A stretch of DNA of 64,000 nt, taken from assembly GCF_000183135.1 (NCBI RefSeq), contig NC_014734.1:2604001-2668000 (forward strand). The letters run 5' to 3'. The notes under the pieces are model-generated. The model ran no database searches and had not been told where the DNA came from. It was given only the letters and a program-made list of their open reading frames with translations. Each line of letters opens with the position of its first letter. Position 1 is the stretch's first letter. A program made the translations under genes and the position numbers. This stretch comes from Paludibacter propionicigenes WB4 (GTDB lineage Bacteria > Bacteroidota > Bacteroidia > Bacteroidales > Paludibacteraceae). This document shows, in pieces, positions 17,774-25,754 of this stretch.

Positions 17774-19036
17774 TTATTTTGAGTATTTTTTTACAATTAC
17801 ACTCGCATTATGTCCGCCAAACCCGAAGGTGTTGGACAATGCTGCATTTACAGTTCGTTTTTGAGCCTTATTGAAGGTAAAATTAAGATTATAGTCGATA
17901 TCAGGATCTTCGTCGCCTTCAGTAAAATTGATGGTTGGAGGAACAATATCGTTAACTACAGACAATACTGAAACAATAGCTTCAACAGCACCGGCAGCAC
18001 CCAGTAAGTGGCCTGTCATTGATTTGGTAGAGCTGATATTGAGTTTGTATGCATGGTCACCAAACACTTCCTTGATCGCTTTTGACTCAGAGATGTCTCC
18101 TACCGGGGTAGATGTTCCGTGAACATTAATATAATCAATATCTTCCGGATTTAAATCGGCATCTTTCAATGCACGTTTCATTACCAGTTTAGCACCCAAA
18201 CCATCGGGGTGTGTTGCAGTCAGGTGATAAGCATCAGCCGACATACCTCCACCAACTACTTCGCAAAGAATATTGGCTCCACGGGCAATGGCATGTTCAA
18301 GTTCTTCAAGAACAAGACAGCCGGCACCTTCACCCATTACAAAGCCATCACGGCTTTTGCTGAATGGACGCGAAGCAGCAGTTGGTTCATCGTTGCGGGT
18401 TGATAAAGCCGTTAAAGCATTAAAACCACCAACTCCACCGGGAGTTATTGCAGCTTCAGCACCACCGGCTACAATCATATTGGCTTTACCCATACGGATG
18501 TATGTAAAAGCATCGATGATAGCGTTGGTAGAAGAAGCGCAGGCTGAAGCGGTCGAATAATTTGGTCCGCGGAAACCATACATGATGGAAATCTGACCGG
18601 CGGCAATATCCGAAATCATTTTTGGAATGAAGAACGGATTGAACTTAGGTCCTTGTTCTTTATTGGTATAGTAGTATGCAATTTCTTGCTCGAAAGTAAG
18701 AATACCACCAATACCTGCTGCAAAAATAACTCCTACTTCGTCTTTATCAATTGTTTCTAAATCCACCCCACAGTTTTCAATTGCTTCTTTGGCAGCTGCT
18801 ATGGCATACTGCGCGTAAATATCCAGTTTGCGGGCTTCTTTGCGGTCAAAATACTTCGAAGGATCGAAATCTTTTACCTCGCATGCAAAGCGGGTTTTAA
18901 ACTGAGAAGCATCGAAATGAGTAATAGGTCCGGCTCCACTAACACCATTTAGTATATTATCCCACAATTCGGGGGTAGAATTTCCTAATGGAGTAATTGC
19001 ACCTAAACCTGTTACTACAACTCTTTTCAATTCCAT
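17774..19036 (-). CDS. fabF: Beta-ketoacyl-ACP synthase II
   Basis: A 420-residue condensing enzyme of type II fatty acid synthesis. It has the active-site cysteine in TASACASSTNAI (about residue 165), the first catalytic histidine in NVHGTSTPVGD and the second in MTGHLLGAAGAVEA, plus the C-terminal NTFGFGGHNAS. It elongates acyl-ACP with malonyl-ACP. It follows acpP by 22 bases and precedes rnc by four. Length is normal for FabF (about 410-420). Confidence 0.96.
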   Translation of the reverse strand: MELKRVVVTGLGAITPLGNSTPELWDNILNGVSGAGPITHFDASQFKTRFACEVKDFDPSKYFDRKEARKLDIYAQYAIAAAKEAIENCGVDLETIDKDEVGVIFAAGIGGILTFEQEIAYYYTNKEQGPKFNPFFIPKMISDIAAGQISIMYGFRGPNYSTASACASSTNAIIDAFTYIRMGKANMIVAGGAEAAITPGGVGGFNALTALSTRNDEPTAASRPFSKSRDGFVMGEGAGCLVLEELEHAIARGANILCEVVGGGMSADAYHLTATHPDGLGAKLVMKRALKDADLNPEDIDYINVHGTSTPVGDISESKAIKEVFGDHAYKLNISSTKSMTGHLLGAAGAVEAIVSVLSVVNDIVPPTINFTEGDEDPDIDYNLNFTFNKAQKRTVNAALSNTFGFGGHNASVIVKKYSK

Positions 19037-19058
19037 AATAAATTATTCTGGAAAACGA

Positions 19059-19295
19059 TTATTTTTGTAATGCTTCGATGTGAGCGATAGCGTCACCAAC
19101 GGTAGCAATTTTTTCAGCTTGTTCGTCTGGAATAGAAATGCCGAATTCTTTTTCGAATTCCATAATCAATTCTACAGTATCCAATGAATCAGCACCTAAG
19201 TCGTTTGTAAAACTAGCAGTTGGAGTTACATCTGCTTCTTCTACGCCTAATTTGTCTACGATGATTGCTTTTACTTTAGCTTCTACTTCTGACAT
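19059..19295 (-). CDS. acpP: Acyl carrier protein
   Basis: A 78-residue acidic four-helix protein with the phosphopantetheine attachment site Ser37 in [17 protein letters not shown]. It carries growing acyl chains in fatty acid synthesis and is the first gene of the acpP-fabF-rnc operon, divergent from purN. A sequence resembling the Bacteroidetes -7 element (TTCCTTTGCACC on the minus strand, about 19345-19356) lies about 50 bases upstream of the start. Confidence 0.97.
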   Translation of the reverse strand: MSEVEAKVKAIIVDKLGVEEADVTPTASFTNDLGADSLDTVELIMEFEKEFGISIPDEQAEKIATVGDAIAHIEALQK

Positions 19296-19398
19296 AATTT
19301 TTTTTTAAAGTTTATAAATTGAAATTGTTTTTATAATTTTGCGGTGCAAAGGAAACAAATTTTATCGACATAACCTCATTTTTCATGAAAAAAAATGT

Positions 19399-19406
19399 TA
19401 TTTTTG
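19399..19406 (+). promoter_or_regulatory. -7 box of purN
   Basis: TATTTTTG matches TAnnTTTG. With transcription starting near 19413, the longer open frame beginning at 19339 cannot be used in full, which supports the ATG at 19447. No TTG at -33. Confidence 0.55.
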
Positions 19407-19446
19407 CACAAATCCCTTGCTTTTGTGCAGGTTTAAACAAAATGAA

Positions 19447-20013
19447 ATGCCTTTAAAAATAGCGATTCTAGCCTCCGGATCCGGTTCGAATGCCGAAAAT
19501 ATAATTCGATATTTTGCCGGAAATAATAAGTTCGATTTTCCGCTCATTCTTTCCAATAAGCCGGATGCCTATGTTCATCAACGTGCTGCTTTGCTTGGAA
19601 TTCCTTCGGTTACTTTCTCGCGTGATGAATTTTTGGATGGAGTAACTATTCCCGATATTTTACAAAAACACCATATAGACTGTATCGTACTAGCCGGGTT
19701 CTTGCTCAAAATTCCACAAACGCTTATCGATTTGTTCCCTAATAAGATTATCAATATACATCCGGCACTATTACCAAAGTTTGGCGGTAAAGGTATGTAC
19801 GGACACCATGTGCACAAAGCGGTGGCTGATGCCCGCGAAACCGAATCCGGTATTACCATACATTATGTAAATGGTAACTACGACGAAGGCAATATCATTT
19901 TTCAGGCAACTTGCCCGGTGTCTGAAACAGATACCCCCGATATGATTGCCGAAAAAGTACACACGCTGGAACATCGGTATTTCCCTGAAGTAATTGCCAA
20001 TTTATGGGGATGA
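19447..20013 (+). CDS. purN: Phosphoribosylglycinamide formyltransferase
   Basis: A 188-residue enzyme starting MPLKIAILASGSGSNAENI. It has the folate-dependent formyltransferase pattern: KIINIHPALLPKFGGKGMYG with the catalytic Asn and His, and YDEGNII with the catalytic Asp. It transfers a formyl group to GAR in purine synthesis. The frame is open back to 19339, but that part lies over the promoter box at 19399-19406 and is unlikely to be translated. Divergent from acpP. Another purine gene, purD, is at 26.9-28.2 kb on the other strand, not linked. Confidence 0.95.
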   Translation: MPLKIAILASGSGSNAENIIRYFAGNNKFDFPLILSNKPDAYVHQRAALLGIPSVTFSRDEFLDGVTIPDILQKHHIDCIVLAGFLLKIPQTLIDLFPNKIINIHPALLPKFGGKGMYGHHVHKAVADARETESGITIHYVNGNYDEGNIIFQATCPVSETDTPDMIAEKVHTLEHRYFPEVIANLWG

Positions 20014-20115
20014 CAACAAGTCACAAGTTGCAAGCGGTAAGCTGCAAGTAGTAAGTAGCTGGCATTGCTTAGTTTGAAGTCACACAATCCTATTTTCTGC
20101 TCCGGTTTTTTATCG

Positions 20116-20123
20116 TATCTTTG
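20116..20123 (+). promoter_or_regulatory. -7 box of ychF
   Basis: TATCTTTG matches TAnnTTTG and would place the start of transcription near 20130, which rules out the upstream frame start at 20121 and supports the ATG at 20187. Confidence 0.6.
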
Positions 20124-20186
20124 CAACCCGAAAATGCTGACCCGATTCAGTCATTACACAATTCAACAACTAAACATTCAAAAAAT

Positions 20187-21284
20187 ATGGCTCTTCAATG
20201 TGGTATCGTGGGTTTACCCAATGTTGGTAAATCAACGTTATTCAACTGTCTTTCAAATGCTAAAGCTCAAGCTGCAAACTTCCCTTTTTGTACTATCGAA
20301 CCCAATGTAGGCGTAATCACAGTTCCGGACGAACGACTAAATAAACTGGCAGAACTTGTTCACCCACAACGTATTGTTCCGACAACCGTAGAAATTGTGG
20401 ACATTGCCGGACTGGTAAAAGGTGCGAGCAAAGGCGAAGGGTTAGGCAATAAATTCCTGGCCAACATCCGCGAAACGGATGCTATTCTACATGTGTTACG
20501 CTGTTTTGATAACGATAATATTACACACGTGGATGGAAGCATCAATCCGGTGCGCGATAAAGAAATTATCGACTATGAATTACAGCTCAAAGATCTCGAA
20601 ACAGTAGAGAGCCGCATTAGCAAAGTACAGAAACAAGCTGCAGCCGGCGACAAACAAGCCAAAACGGTATATGATATTTATGTTCAGTATCGTGATGCCT
20701 TATTGCAGGGAAAATCGGCACGTACGGTAAAGTTGGATCCGTTGGATAAAAAACTGGTAAAAGACCTGTACTTGCTTACCGACAAACCTGTGATGTACGT
20801 ATGTAATGTTGATGAAGCGTCAGCTGTTAAAGGTAATGCTTATGTTGATGCCTTGCGTGAATCGGTTAAAGACGAAGGAGCTGAGATTCTAATTGTGGCT
20901 GCGGCTACCGAAGCCGATATTGCCGAACTGGAAACTTACGAAGAACGTCAAATGTTCCTCGGGGAAGTGGGACTCAACGAATCGGGCGTGGCTCGTTTAA
21001 TACGTGCAGCCTACCATTTATTAGACCTACAGACCTACTTTACCTGCGGTGTACAGGAAGTACGTGCATGGACTTTCGGACGCGGCTGGAAAGCTCCACA
21101 GTGTGCCGGCGTTATTCACACCGACTTCGAGAAAGGATTTATCCGTGCCGAAGTGATCAAGTATGATGATTTCACCACCCTGGGCTCGGAAGCTGCCTGC
21201 AAAGAAGCCGGGAAAATGAGTGTTGAAGGTAAAGAATACGTGGTGACCGATGGTGATATTATGCACTTCCGCTTTAATGTGTAA
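20187..21284 (+). CDS. ychF: Redox-regulated ATPase YchF (Obg-family)
   Basis: A 365-residue P-loop protein. G1 loop GLPNVGKSTLFNCLS; switch region NFPFCTIEPNVG; G3-like DIAGLVKGASKGEGLGN; NVDE in the base-recognition position, where canonical GTPases have NKxD, which fits YchF's known ATP preference; and a C-terminal TGS domain starting near DLQTYFTCGVQEVRAW. It binds the ribosome and is linked to stress and redox control. Length is typical of the family. The start was set by the promoter box just upstream. Confidence 0.96.
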   Translation: MALQCGIVGLPNVGKSTLFNCLSNAKAQAANFPFCTIEPNVGVITVPDERLNKLAELVHPQRIVPTTVEIVDIAGLVKGASKGEGLGNKFLANIRETDAILHVLRCFDNDNITHVDGSINPVRDKEIIDYELQLKDLETVESRISKVQKQAAAGDKQAKTVYDIYVQYRDALLQGKSARTVKLDPLDKKLVKDLYLLTDKPVMYVCNVDEASAVKGNAYVDALRESVKDEGAEILIVAAATEADIAELETYEERQMFLGEVGLNESGVARLIRAAYHLLDLQTYFTCGVQEVRAWTFGRGWKAPQCAGVIHTDFEKGFIRAEVIKYDDFTTLGSEAACKEAGKMSVEGKEYVVTDGDIMHFRFNV

Positions 21285-21324
21285 ATGACCCCAACCCCTA
21301 AAGGGGCTATTGCCAATCTTAAAC

Positions 21325-21354
21325 GAGGTCTGCCGATTCATTTCGACAGACCTC
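21325..21354 (+). terminator. Terminator of ychF
   Basis: GAGGTCTGCCGA at 21325-21336 pairs with 21343-21354 with one mismatch, followed by a T-rich stretch. Its core resembles the terminator at 21819-21852. Confidence 0.75.
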
Positions 21355-21425
21355 CTTTCATTTAAATAATCAATGTTTTTTTGTTCACAACCTATAAATG
21401 CGCGTCAATATTTTAATCATCAATA

Positions 21426-21606
21426 TTCCGCCCCGGGCGGAAAAGCAAAAAGAATCATCATACCCTTTCCGCCGCGGGCGGAATCATGAAAACATGCTGT
21501 AAAACATTTCCGCCCAAGGCGGAAAGCTAAATAGTGATCAGAAACAACTTCCGCCTGCGGCGGAATCATAAAAACGGTCATTTTGGTCTTTCCGCCCACG
21601 GCGGAA
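21426..21606. repeat. Array of five 17-bp palindromes with exact 41-bp period
   Basis: Five units of TTCCGCC-NNN-GGCGGAA start at 21426, 21467, 21508, 21549 and 21590. The 7-bp arms are identical in all five; the three central bases are CCG, GCG, CAA, TGC and CAC. The four spacers are all exactly 24 bases and differ from one another (two of them begin TCAT and continue A-rich). Unit 5 extends to 10-bp arms. It resembles a CRISPR array in layout, but repeat and spacer are too short and no cas gene is present. The period of 41 is not a multiple of three, which argues against a coding repeat. Possible roles: row of protein-binding sites on one face of the helix, or a string of RNA hairpins. Confidence 0.9.
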
Positions 21607-21818
21607 AGAAATGTCAAGAAAAGATGGAAGAATACGACGTCAAACTCTTACTATTATAAGCATCTACACTACCATCATATCTCACATATTTTATCCAATT
21701 CATGTTTAAGCCTGATAGAGAAGACAAGTTGGATTAAATTTTCATCCCCGATGACAAAGTGAATTCTGACAGACATTACATTGATCTTATACAGTTATAA
21801 CGCAATCTGCTCCAAACA

Positions 21819-21852
21819 AAAAGGTCTGTCAGTTTATTCTGACAGACCTTTT
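21819..21852 (-). terminator. Terminator of the lipoprotein gene
   Basis: A perfect 14-bp stem, 21819-21832 with 21839-21852, around a six-base loop. It lies 55 bases past the lipoprotein stop on the minus strand. Confidence 0.85.
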
Positions 21853-21907
21853 GACTTTAAATTGAAGTGTCGCTAGTAACTTCTTATCTTGTAATTTGTA
21901 ACTGAAA

Positions 21908-22786
21908 TTATTTTTTCAAGGTAAATTCTTTTGTTACTCCATTAATGGTGGCAGTTGCTTTATTGTCTTTCGTTCCATCGCCATAGTCTACCAGCACTGT
22001 TTTGCTATCGGTAGTAATTACAACAGATCCTTTGGTAAAGTATGGATAATTGCCGCTTATGATTAATGGATTGGAATCCTGAATTACCATCGTATAAGCC
22101 ACTCCTTTAGCATTCACGCCGCTTGATGATCCTGTTATCGAATAGATATCATCCCAGTAGATAAGCGGTGTATTGTTGTTGCCAATGCGTGTACGCGTAC
22201 GTTCGGTGTTCCATATCACTTTTGTTCCATCGGTGCGTACAAGTGTATCCTTGGCTACAATTCTCCAGTAAGGTTCCTGTAGGTCGGTATAGCCTTTGAA
22301 AGTCACAGTTTTTCCGCCTTTAAGCTGGTTATCGTTTACGTAAAAGTCAGAGAAAGTAAATGTCCTGGTTGAATTTGCAATGTTCATTTTAGCACTAACA
22401 GTAATGTATATCTTACCTTTAAGTCTGTTGCCGCGTTTTACAGTAACGCCGGTGCCGAAATCAAGACAGATATTTTTTGGGTAATCGTTTAACCCCACTC
22501 TGTCAACAGTAATTACCACGCTGTCCATCGTAATTTTGATGTTTGTTTTTTGCGGGTTCGAATCGGTTGTGCTTTTCACTGCCTGATAGCCCGATGCATC
22601 CAAAACGTTTACATAGTCGTCCGCAGTACTTACAATCTGATCATTTACAGTTGCTGCCTGACCTTCATCGGTTGCTGTGGCAGTTAACGATGCATCGGTT
22701 GTTCCGGTTAAATCAGTAGTACACGACACTAGCGAAGAAAGACTGAATGAAATAGCAATTATTGCCAATAGATTTACTTTTTTCAT
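21908..22786 (-). CDS. Hypothetical lipoprotein
   Basis: A 292-residue protein with a lipoprotein signal peptide (MKKVNLLAIIAISFSLSSLVSC, cysteine at 22). The mature part has a Thr/Ala/Asp-rich linker (about 23-75) and then a beta-rich, all-strand-like body with no Cys and no recognisable catalytic motif. I do not recognise the family. The lipobox places it in an envelope membrane, and the beta-rich pattern suggests an adhesin-like or unknown surface role. It lies downstream of the ECF sigma-FecR-STN genes with a 191-base gap and may be a target or a separate unit. The terminator at 21819 ends it. Confidence 0.72.
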   Translation of the reverse strand: MKKVNLLAIIAISFSLSSLVSCTTDLTGTTDASLTATATDEGQAATVNDQIVSTADDYVNVLDASGYQAVKSTTDSNPQKTNIKITMDSVVITVDRVGLNDYPKNICLDFGTGVTVKRGNRLKGKIYITVSAKMNIANSTRTFTFSDFYVNDNQLKGGKTVTFKGYTDLQEPYWRIVAKDTLVRTDGTKVIWNTERTRTRIGNNNTPLIYWDDIYSITGSSSGVNAKGVAYTMVIQDSNPLIISGNYPYFTKGSVVITTDSKTVLVDYGDGTKDNKATATINGVTKEFTLKK

Positions 22787-22977
22787 AATAGTTTTTTTAT
22801 TAGTTGTTGATAATTTTGTTTGCTTTATATACCTAAGACAAACAATTGAATCAGTACCACTATTGTAAGTTGAAAAAAATGTCTTTTAGATTAGAAAATA
22901 TTTTGTAATGAAGATGAATTTTGCCGTAGGTAGCTGTAAATATGTAGTTTATGTCGAAAATATTTTTTACGATTTCT

Positions 22978-24003
22978 TTATATTTTACGCACTTTCGACT
23001 TACCCAAATCAATCTTAAGCCCCAGCAATGCACTGTATCCGACATATTTTCCTAAACTGCCGGTGGGATTTCCGTTTAAATACCTCGATTTTATGAGATA
23101 GAAAGAAGGTCCGGCAAAGAGCTTAAGGCGTGGTACTACAGCGAAGTCCAACATAGGGGTCAGCTCGGTGGTGGCTGCTCTTACATTGACTTTATAGGAT
23201 TTTCCTCTGACGAGTGCATACTGAATCAGGTCTATATTTATTCCCCAGTGTTTAGTGAACTGAAATTTTACGCCTGCACCCAATCCCAAATGGTAGGATT
23301 TATGATAGTCCGAACCTGTAGAAATAATTGCATAAAGCTGGTTGACGCCAATATGAGCAAAGAAACCTGATAAGTGTTTGTTGGCAGCAAAGCCCAGGTC
23401 AATTATTGAACTTGTTGTTTTGGATTTTACAGTGTCGGGCGTAGCTGTTGTAATTTTTTGAATAGTTTGTGCCACAGGTGTTTCTACTGTAGGGCTTGTT
23501 TCCAGTGGTATCGGGTCTGCGGGTGGATTTACTGTATAGGCAGTAGAGGTCTCTTTTATTGGTTGTATGGTGTCAGTTGCTGCAATGATAGTGAAACTTT
23601 CGGCAATTTTAAATTCTGTTTTAGTATTTACCGGAACGGTATGAACAGATAACGCCGGAGTCTTAACCGGAGGGTCAATTTTTGCCGCATCAGGTTTCAG
23701 CAAAACCACATATTTTCCTGTAAATTTGAATTTAATGGGTTTGGGTAATAATTTCTGGAGCGCAGTTTTCAGGGGTTGTTTGTTGAGTTGTGGGAACGTA
23801 AACTCCTGCTTATCGTTTATTTTTGTGGGATCGTACGAAAAAACGCAACCCGTCTGCCTGCTCAATGTATTAAGAGCCACTTTTAAGGTACTGTGTCCTG
23901 CCGGGAAACTGACTATCTTATTGGCATAACTGTTTTGTGCAACCAATCTTGCCGGAAATAATAAAAGAATGCAAATAATCAAACGGCTAATCAGTTTAGT
24001 CAT
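22978..24003 (-). CDS. STN-domain protein with a C-terminal barrel-like region
   Basis: A 341-residue exported protein. Signal peptide about 1-22; an STN (secretin/TonB N-terminal) domain at about 28-105 (VSFPAGHSTLKVALNTLSRQTGCVFSYDP, then KTALQKLLPKP); a Pro/Thr-rich linker at about 110-190 with repeated short PxxTxP-like runs; and a C-terminal beta-strand-rich part resembling a small outer membrane barrel (YHLGLGAGVKFQFTKHWGINID, TPMLDFAVVPRLKLFAGPSFYLI). In this place one normally finds a full TonB-dependent receptor. Here only the STN domain and a short barrel are present. It starts in the stop of the FecR gene (TAATG), so the three genes ECF sigma, FecR and this one form an operon. It likely passes a signal from the outer membrane to FecR. 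Confidence 0.75.
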   Translation of the reverse strand: MTKLISRLIICILLLFPARLVAQNSYANKIVSFPAGHSTLKVALNTLSRQTGCVFSYDPTKINDKQEFTFPQLNKQPLKTALQKLLPKPIKFKFTGKYVVLLKPDAAKIDPPVKTPALSVHTVPVNTKTEFKIAESFTIIAATDTIQPIKETSTAYTVNPPADPIPLETSPTVETPVAQTIQKITTATPDTVKSKTTSSIIDLGFAANKHLSGFFAHIGVNQLYAIISTGSDYHKSYHLGLGAGVKFQFTKHWGINIDLIQYALVRGKSYKVNVRAATTELTPMLDFAVVPRLKLFAGPSFYLIKSRYLNGNPTGSLGKYVGYSALLGLKIDLGKSKVRKI

Positions 24004-25004
24004 TAGTTGGGTAATTTGTTATTGTTTTGCAGAAGATAACCTCCGGTATCTTTTTTTACGTCTAAATCAAGTGTCTCGGCAATTACATTGAGCACCATAT
24101 CCACATTTTCGCCATCGAAGTTTACGGTTATTTTACGATTGCCGATAGAGGCTTCCTCAAAACGTATTTTTATATCGTATTCTTTGGCTATTATATCCAT
24201 GGCGTCGTGTAGGTTTTTGCCGTTGAACTCTATATGTTTTATGTCTTTGGTTACAGAGTATACTTCTGATTTTATAACCGAAAATTTCTTACTTTGTTTA
24301 TCGTAGATGCCGGTTTCGGTTGCCGACAGAATAATTCCGTCGTTGGTGGTTGTGTAAAAGTGTACTTTACCTTCACTCACGTTTACTTTTACCTTGTCGC
24401 TATCAGGATAAGCGGATACTGTGAATTTTGTTCCGATATCTTCTATAAATGTCTCGTCGGCATGTATTTGTAAAATACCTTTCCCTTTGTGTCCGACAGC
24501 AAAAAATGCCTGACCTTCCAGCCGTATTTTCCGTGCTTTCTTTCCGTATCTTGAGCTGTAAATAATTTTGCTGTTTTTTGATAGTTTAATCTCTGTCTGA
24601 TCGGACAATGTGCCCTCTTTTGTAGTTTCTTTGGAGGCTAGCACCACATCGTGTTCCGAGAAAATCATCCAGGCAGAAAAGGAAAAAGCTAGTATTAGAG
24701 CAATTCCCGCAGCCCGGAATAACCAACTTTTGAACAAGGGTTTGTGTTTTGTTTCAACCGCTTGTGTTTTGTTGTTTGTCTGCAATGCCATGTAAGCCAT
24801 GAACGATTTTTTCGCACGCTCGGTGTTTGGTTTGGGTATATTTCTATCGGCAGTGCCCAATTTGGCATAAAGCTCGGTTAGTTCATCAAAGTACAATTGA
24901 TTTTCGGCCGACTCTGAAATCCATAGTTCCAATGCCTGCATATCTTGTTCTGATGAATTTCCACCAAAATATCGCGCCAGTAAATTATCTGTATTTTCTT
25001 TCAT
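24003..25004 (-). CDS. FecR family anti-sigma regulator (DUF4974)
   Basis: A 333-residue protein with a cytoplasmic N-terminal sigma-binding part (LLARYFGGNSSEQDMQALELWI), one membrane helix at about residues 95-117 (LFRAAGIALILAFSFSAWMIF), a periplasmic FecR domain at about 125-230 (EGTLSDQTEIKLSKNSKIIYSS, GTKFTVSAYPDSDKVKVNVSEGKV), and a DUF4974 domain at the C-terminus (NGKNLHDAMDIIAKEYDIKIRFEEAS). It holds its ECF partner inactive until signalled from the outer membrane. The upstream ECF sigma gene ends seven bases away. Confidence 0.93.
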   Translation of the reverse strand: MKENTDNLLARYFGGNSSEQDMQALELWISESAENQLYFDELTELYAKLGTADRNIPKPNTERAKKSFMAYMALQTNNKTQAVETKHKPLFKSWLFRAAGIALILAFSFSAWMIFSEHDVVLASKETTKEGTLSDQTEIKLSKNSKIIYSSRYGKKARKIRLEGQAFFAVGHKGKGILQIHADETFIEDIGTKFTVSAYPDSDKVKVNVSEGKVHFYTTTNDGIILSATETGIYDKQSKKFSVIKSEVYSVTKDIKHIEFNGKNLHDAMDIIAKEYDIKIRFEEASIGNRKITVNFDGENVDMVLNVIAETLDLDVKKDTGGYLLQNNNKLPN

Positions 25005-25011
25005 GGCTTTT

Positions 25012-25572
25012 TTATTTTAGTAACCGAAGCAATAAACATAAAAATAAAAAATCTTTTAATTCTACCCGGAGGATTTTCAGAGCCTTCGAAATATGATTTT
25101 CTACCGTATTGGTAGAGATATTAAGTTGCAACGCTATCTCAGCATACGATAACTGTTCTATACGGCTCATTTCAAATACTTTCCGGCATTGCGGTGGCAG
25201 GCTTGCCAGGGCAGTGTCAATGGCTTTCTGTAAATCTGTGCTCTCTATGTAATCTGCTGTTGAGTTTACATCTGTATTCATTGACGAAATGTAGTTCAGG
25301 TTATGTTCCAGATGACTGGTTTTCTGATGAATAGTGTTCAGGCAATTATTGTGTACAATGCGATACATGTATGAACTGACGGAACTTTGAATATCCAGCG
25401 ATTCGTGCTGGTCCCACAATTTGCAAAATGTCTTTTGAACAATGTCTTCGGCATCATCCATATCTCTTAAAATAGAGTATGCATACCTGCACAATGCCTC
25501 ATAACAATCGTCGAAAAGTTGCTCAAATGCTAAGTGATTTCCTTCCCGCAAATCCTTTATTGTCTCTAACAT
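25012..25572 (-). CDS. ECF RNA polymerase sigma factor (FecI-like)
   Basis: A 186-residue ECF sigma factor with region 2 (HLAFEQLFDDCYEALCRYAYSILRDMDDAEDIVQKTFCKLW at about 13-55, containing the DAED sigma 2 motif) and region 4 (LPPQCRKVFEMSRIEQLSYAEIALQLNISTNTVENHISKALKIL, the helix-turn-helix). It pairs with the FecR gene directly downstream. A minus-strand TATCTTTG box at 25615-25622 lies 43 bases upstream of the start. It presumably turns on the operon and unknown surface genes when FecR is released. Confidence 0.95.
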   Translation of the reverse strand: MLETIKDLREGNHLAFEQLFDDCYEALCRYAYSILRDMDDAEDIVQKTFCKLWDQHESLDIQSSVSSYMYRIVHNNCLNTIHQKTSHLEHNLNYISSMNTDVNSTADYIESTDLQKAIDTALASLPPQCRKVFEMSRIEQLSYAEIALQLNISTNTVENHISKALKILRVELKDFLFLCLLLRLLK

Positions 25573-25614
25573 GTTTTGAAAATAATGAATTACTATTCCT
25601 TACCAGTCTAGCGA

Positions 25615-25622
25615 CAAAGATA
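25615..25622 (-). promoter_or_regulatory. -7 box of the ECF sigma operon
   Basis: The minus strand reads TATCTTTG, matching TAnnTTTG, 43 bases upstream of the ECF sigma start. Confidence 0.55.
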
Positions 25623-25679
25623 TAAATTTTTGTTGTGAATTATATTTCCGGCTTAGCATTCTCCGTTTGTATGACAATT

Positions 25680-25714
25680 AAAGTTGAACATACCACCAGT
25701 GGCAATTCAACTTT
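25680..25714. terminator. Hairpin between sigma-54 activator and ECF sigma genes
   Basis: AAAGTTGAA at 25680-25688 pairs with TTCAACTTT at 25706-25714, with an inner CCAC/GTGG pair. It lies 41 bases past the stop of the sigma-54 activator; the T run is stronger on the plus strand, so direction is uncertain. Confidence 0.6.
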
Positions 25715-25754
25715 TTTTGTGGCAAAATATAAAATGATGGTGGGGTAGTGGATT

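Larger units (their letters stand above)
21285..21907. other. Intergenic region with regular palindrome array
   Basis: 623 bases without a gene. From left to right: a CCCCTAAAGGGG hairpin at about 21295-21306, the ychF terminator, five palindromes with a 41-bp period (21426-21606), about 150 bases with nothing recognisable apart from TCTGACAGAC at about 21765-21774, which repeats the terminator arm, and the terminator of the lipoprotein gene at 21819-21852. Confidence 0.7.

Noticed and set aside
21426-21606. CRISPR array
   Set aside because: Repeats of 17 and spacers of 24 bases are shorter than known arrays, the centre of each repeat varies, and no cas gene is in the window.
21420-21617. 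A 65-residue minus-strand frame across the palindrome array
   Set aside because: The array has a 41-base period, not a multiple of three, and the palindromic sequence keeps frames open by composition. No start context or domain.
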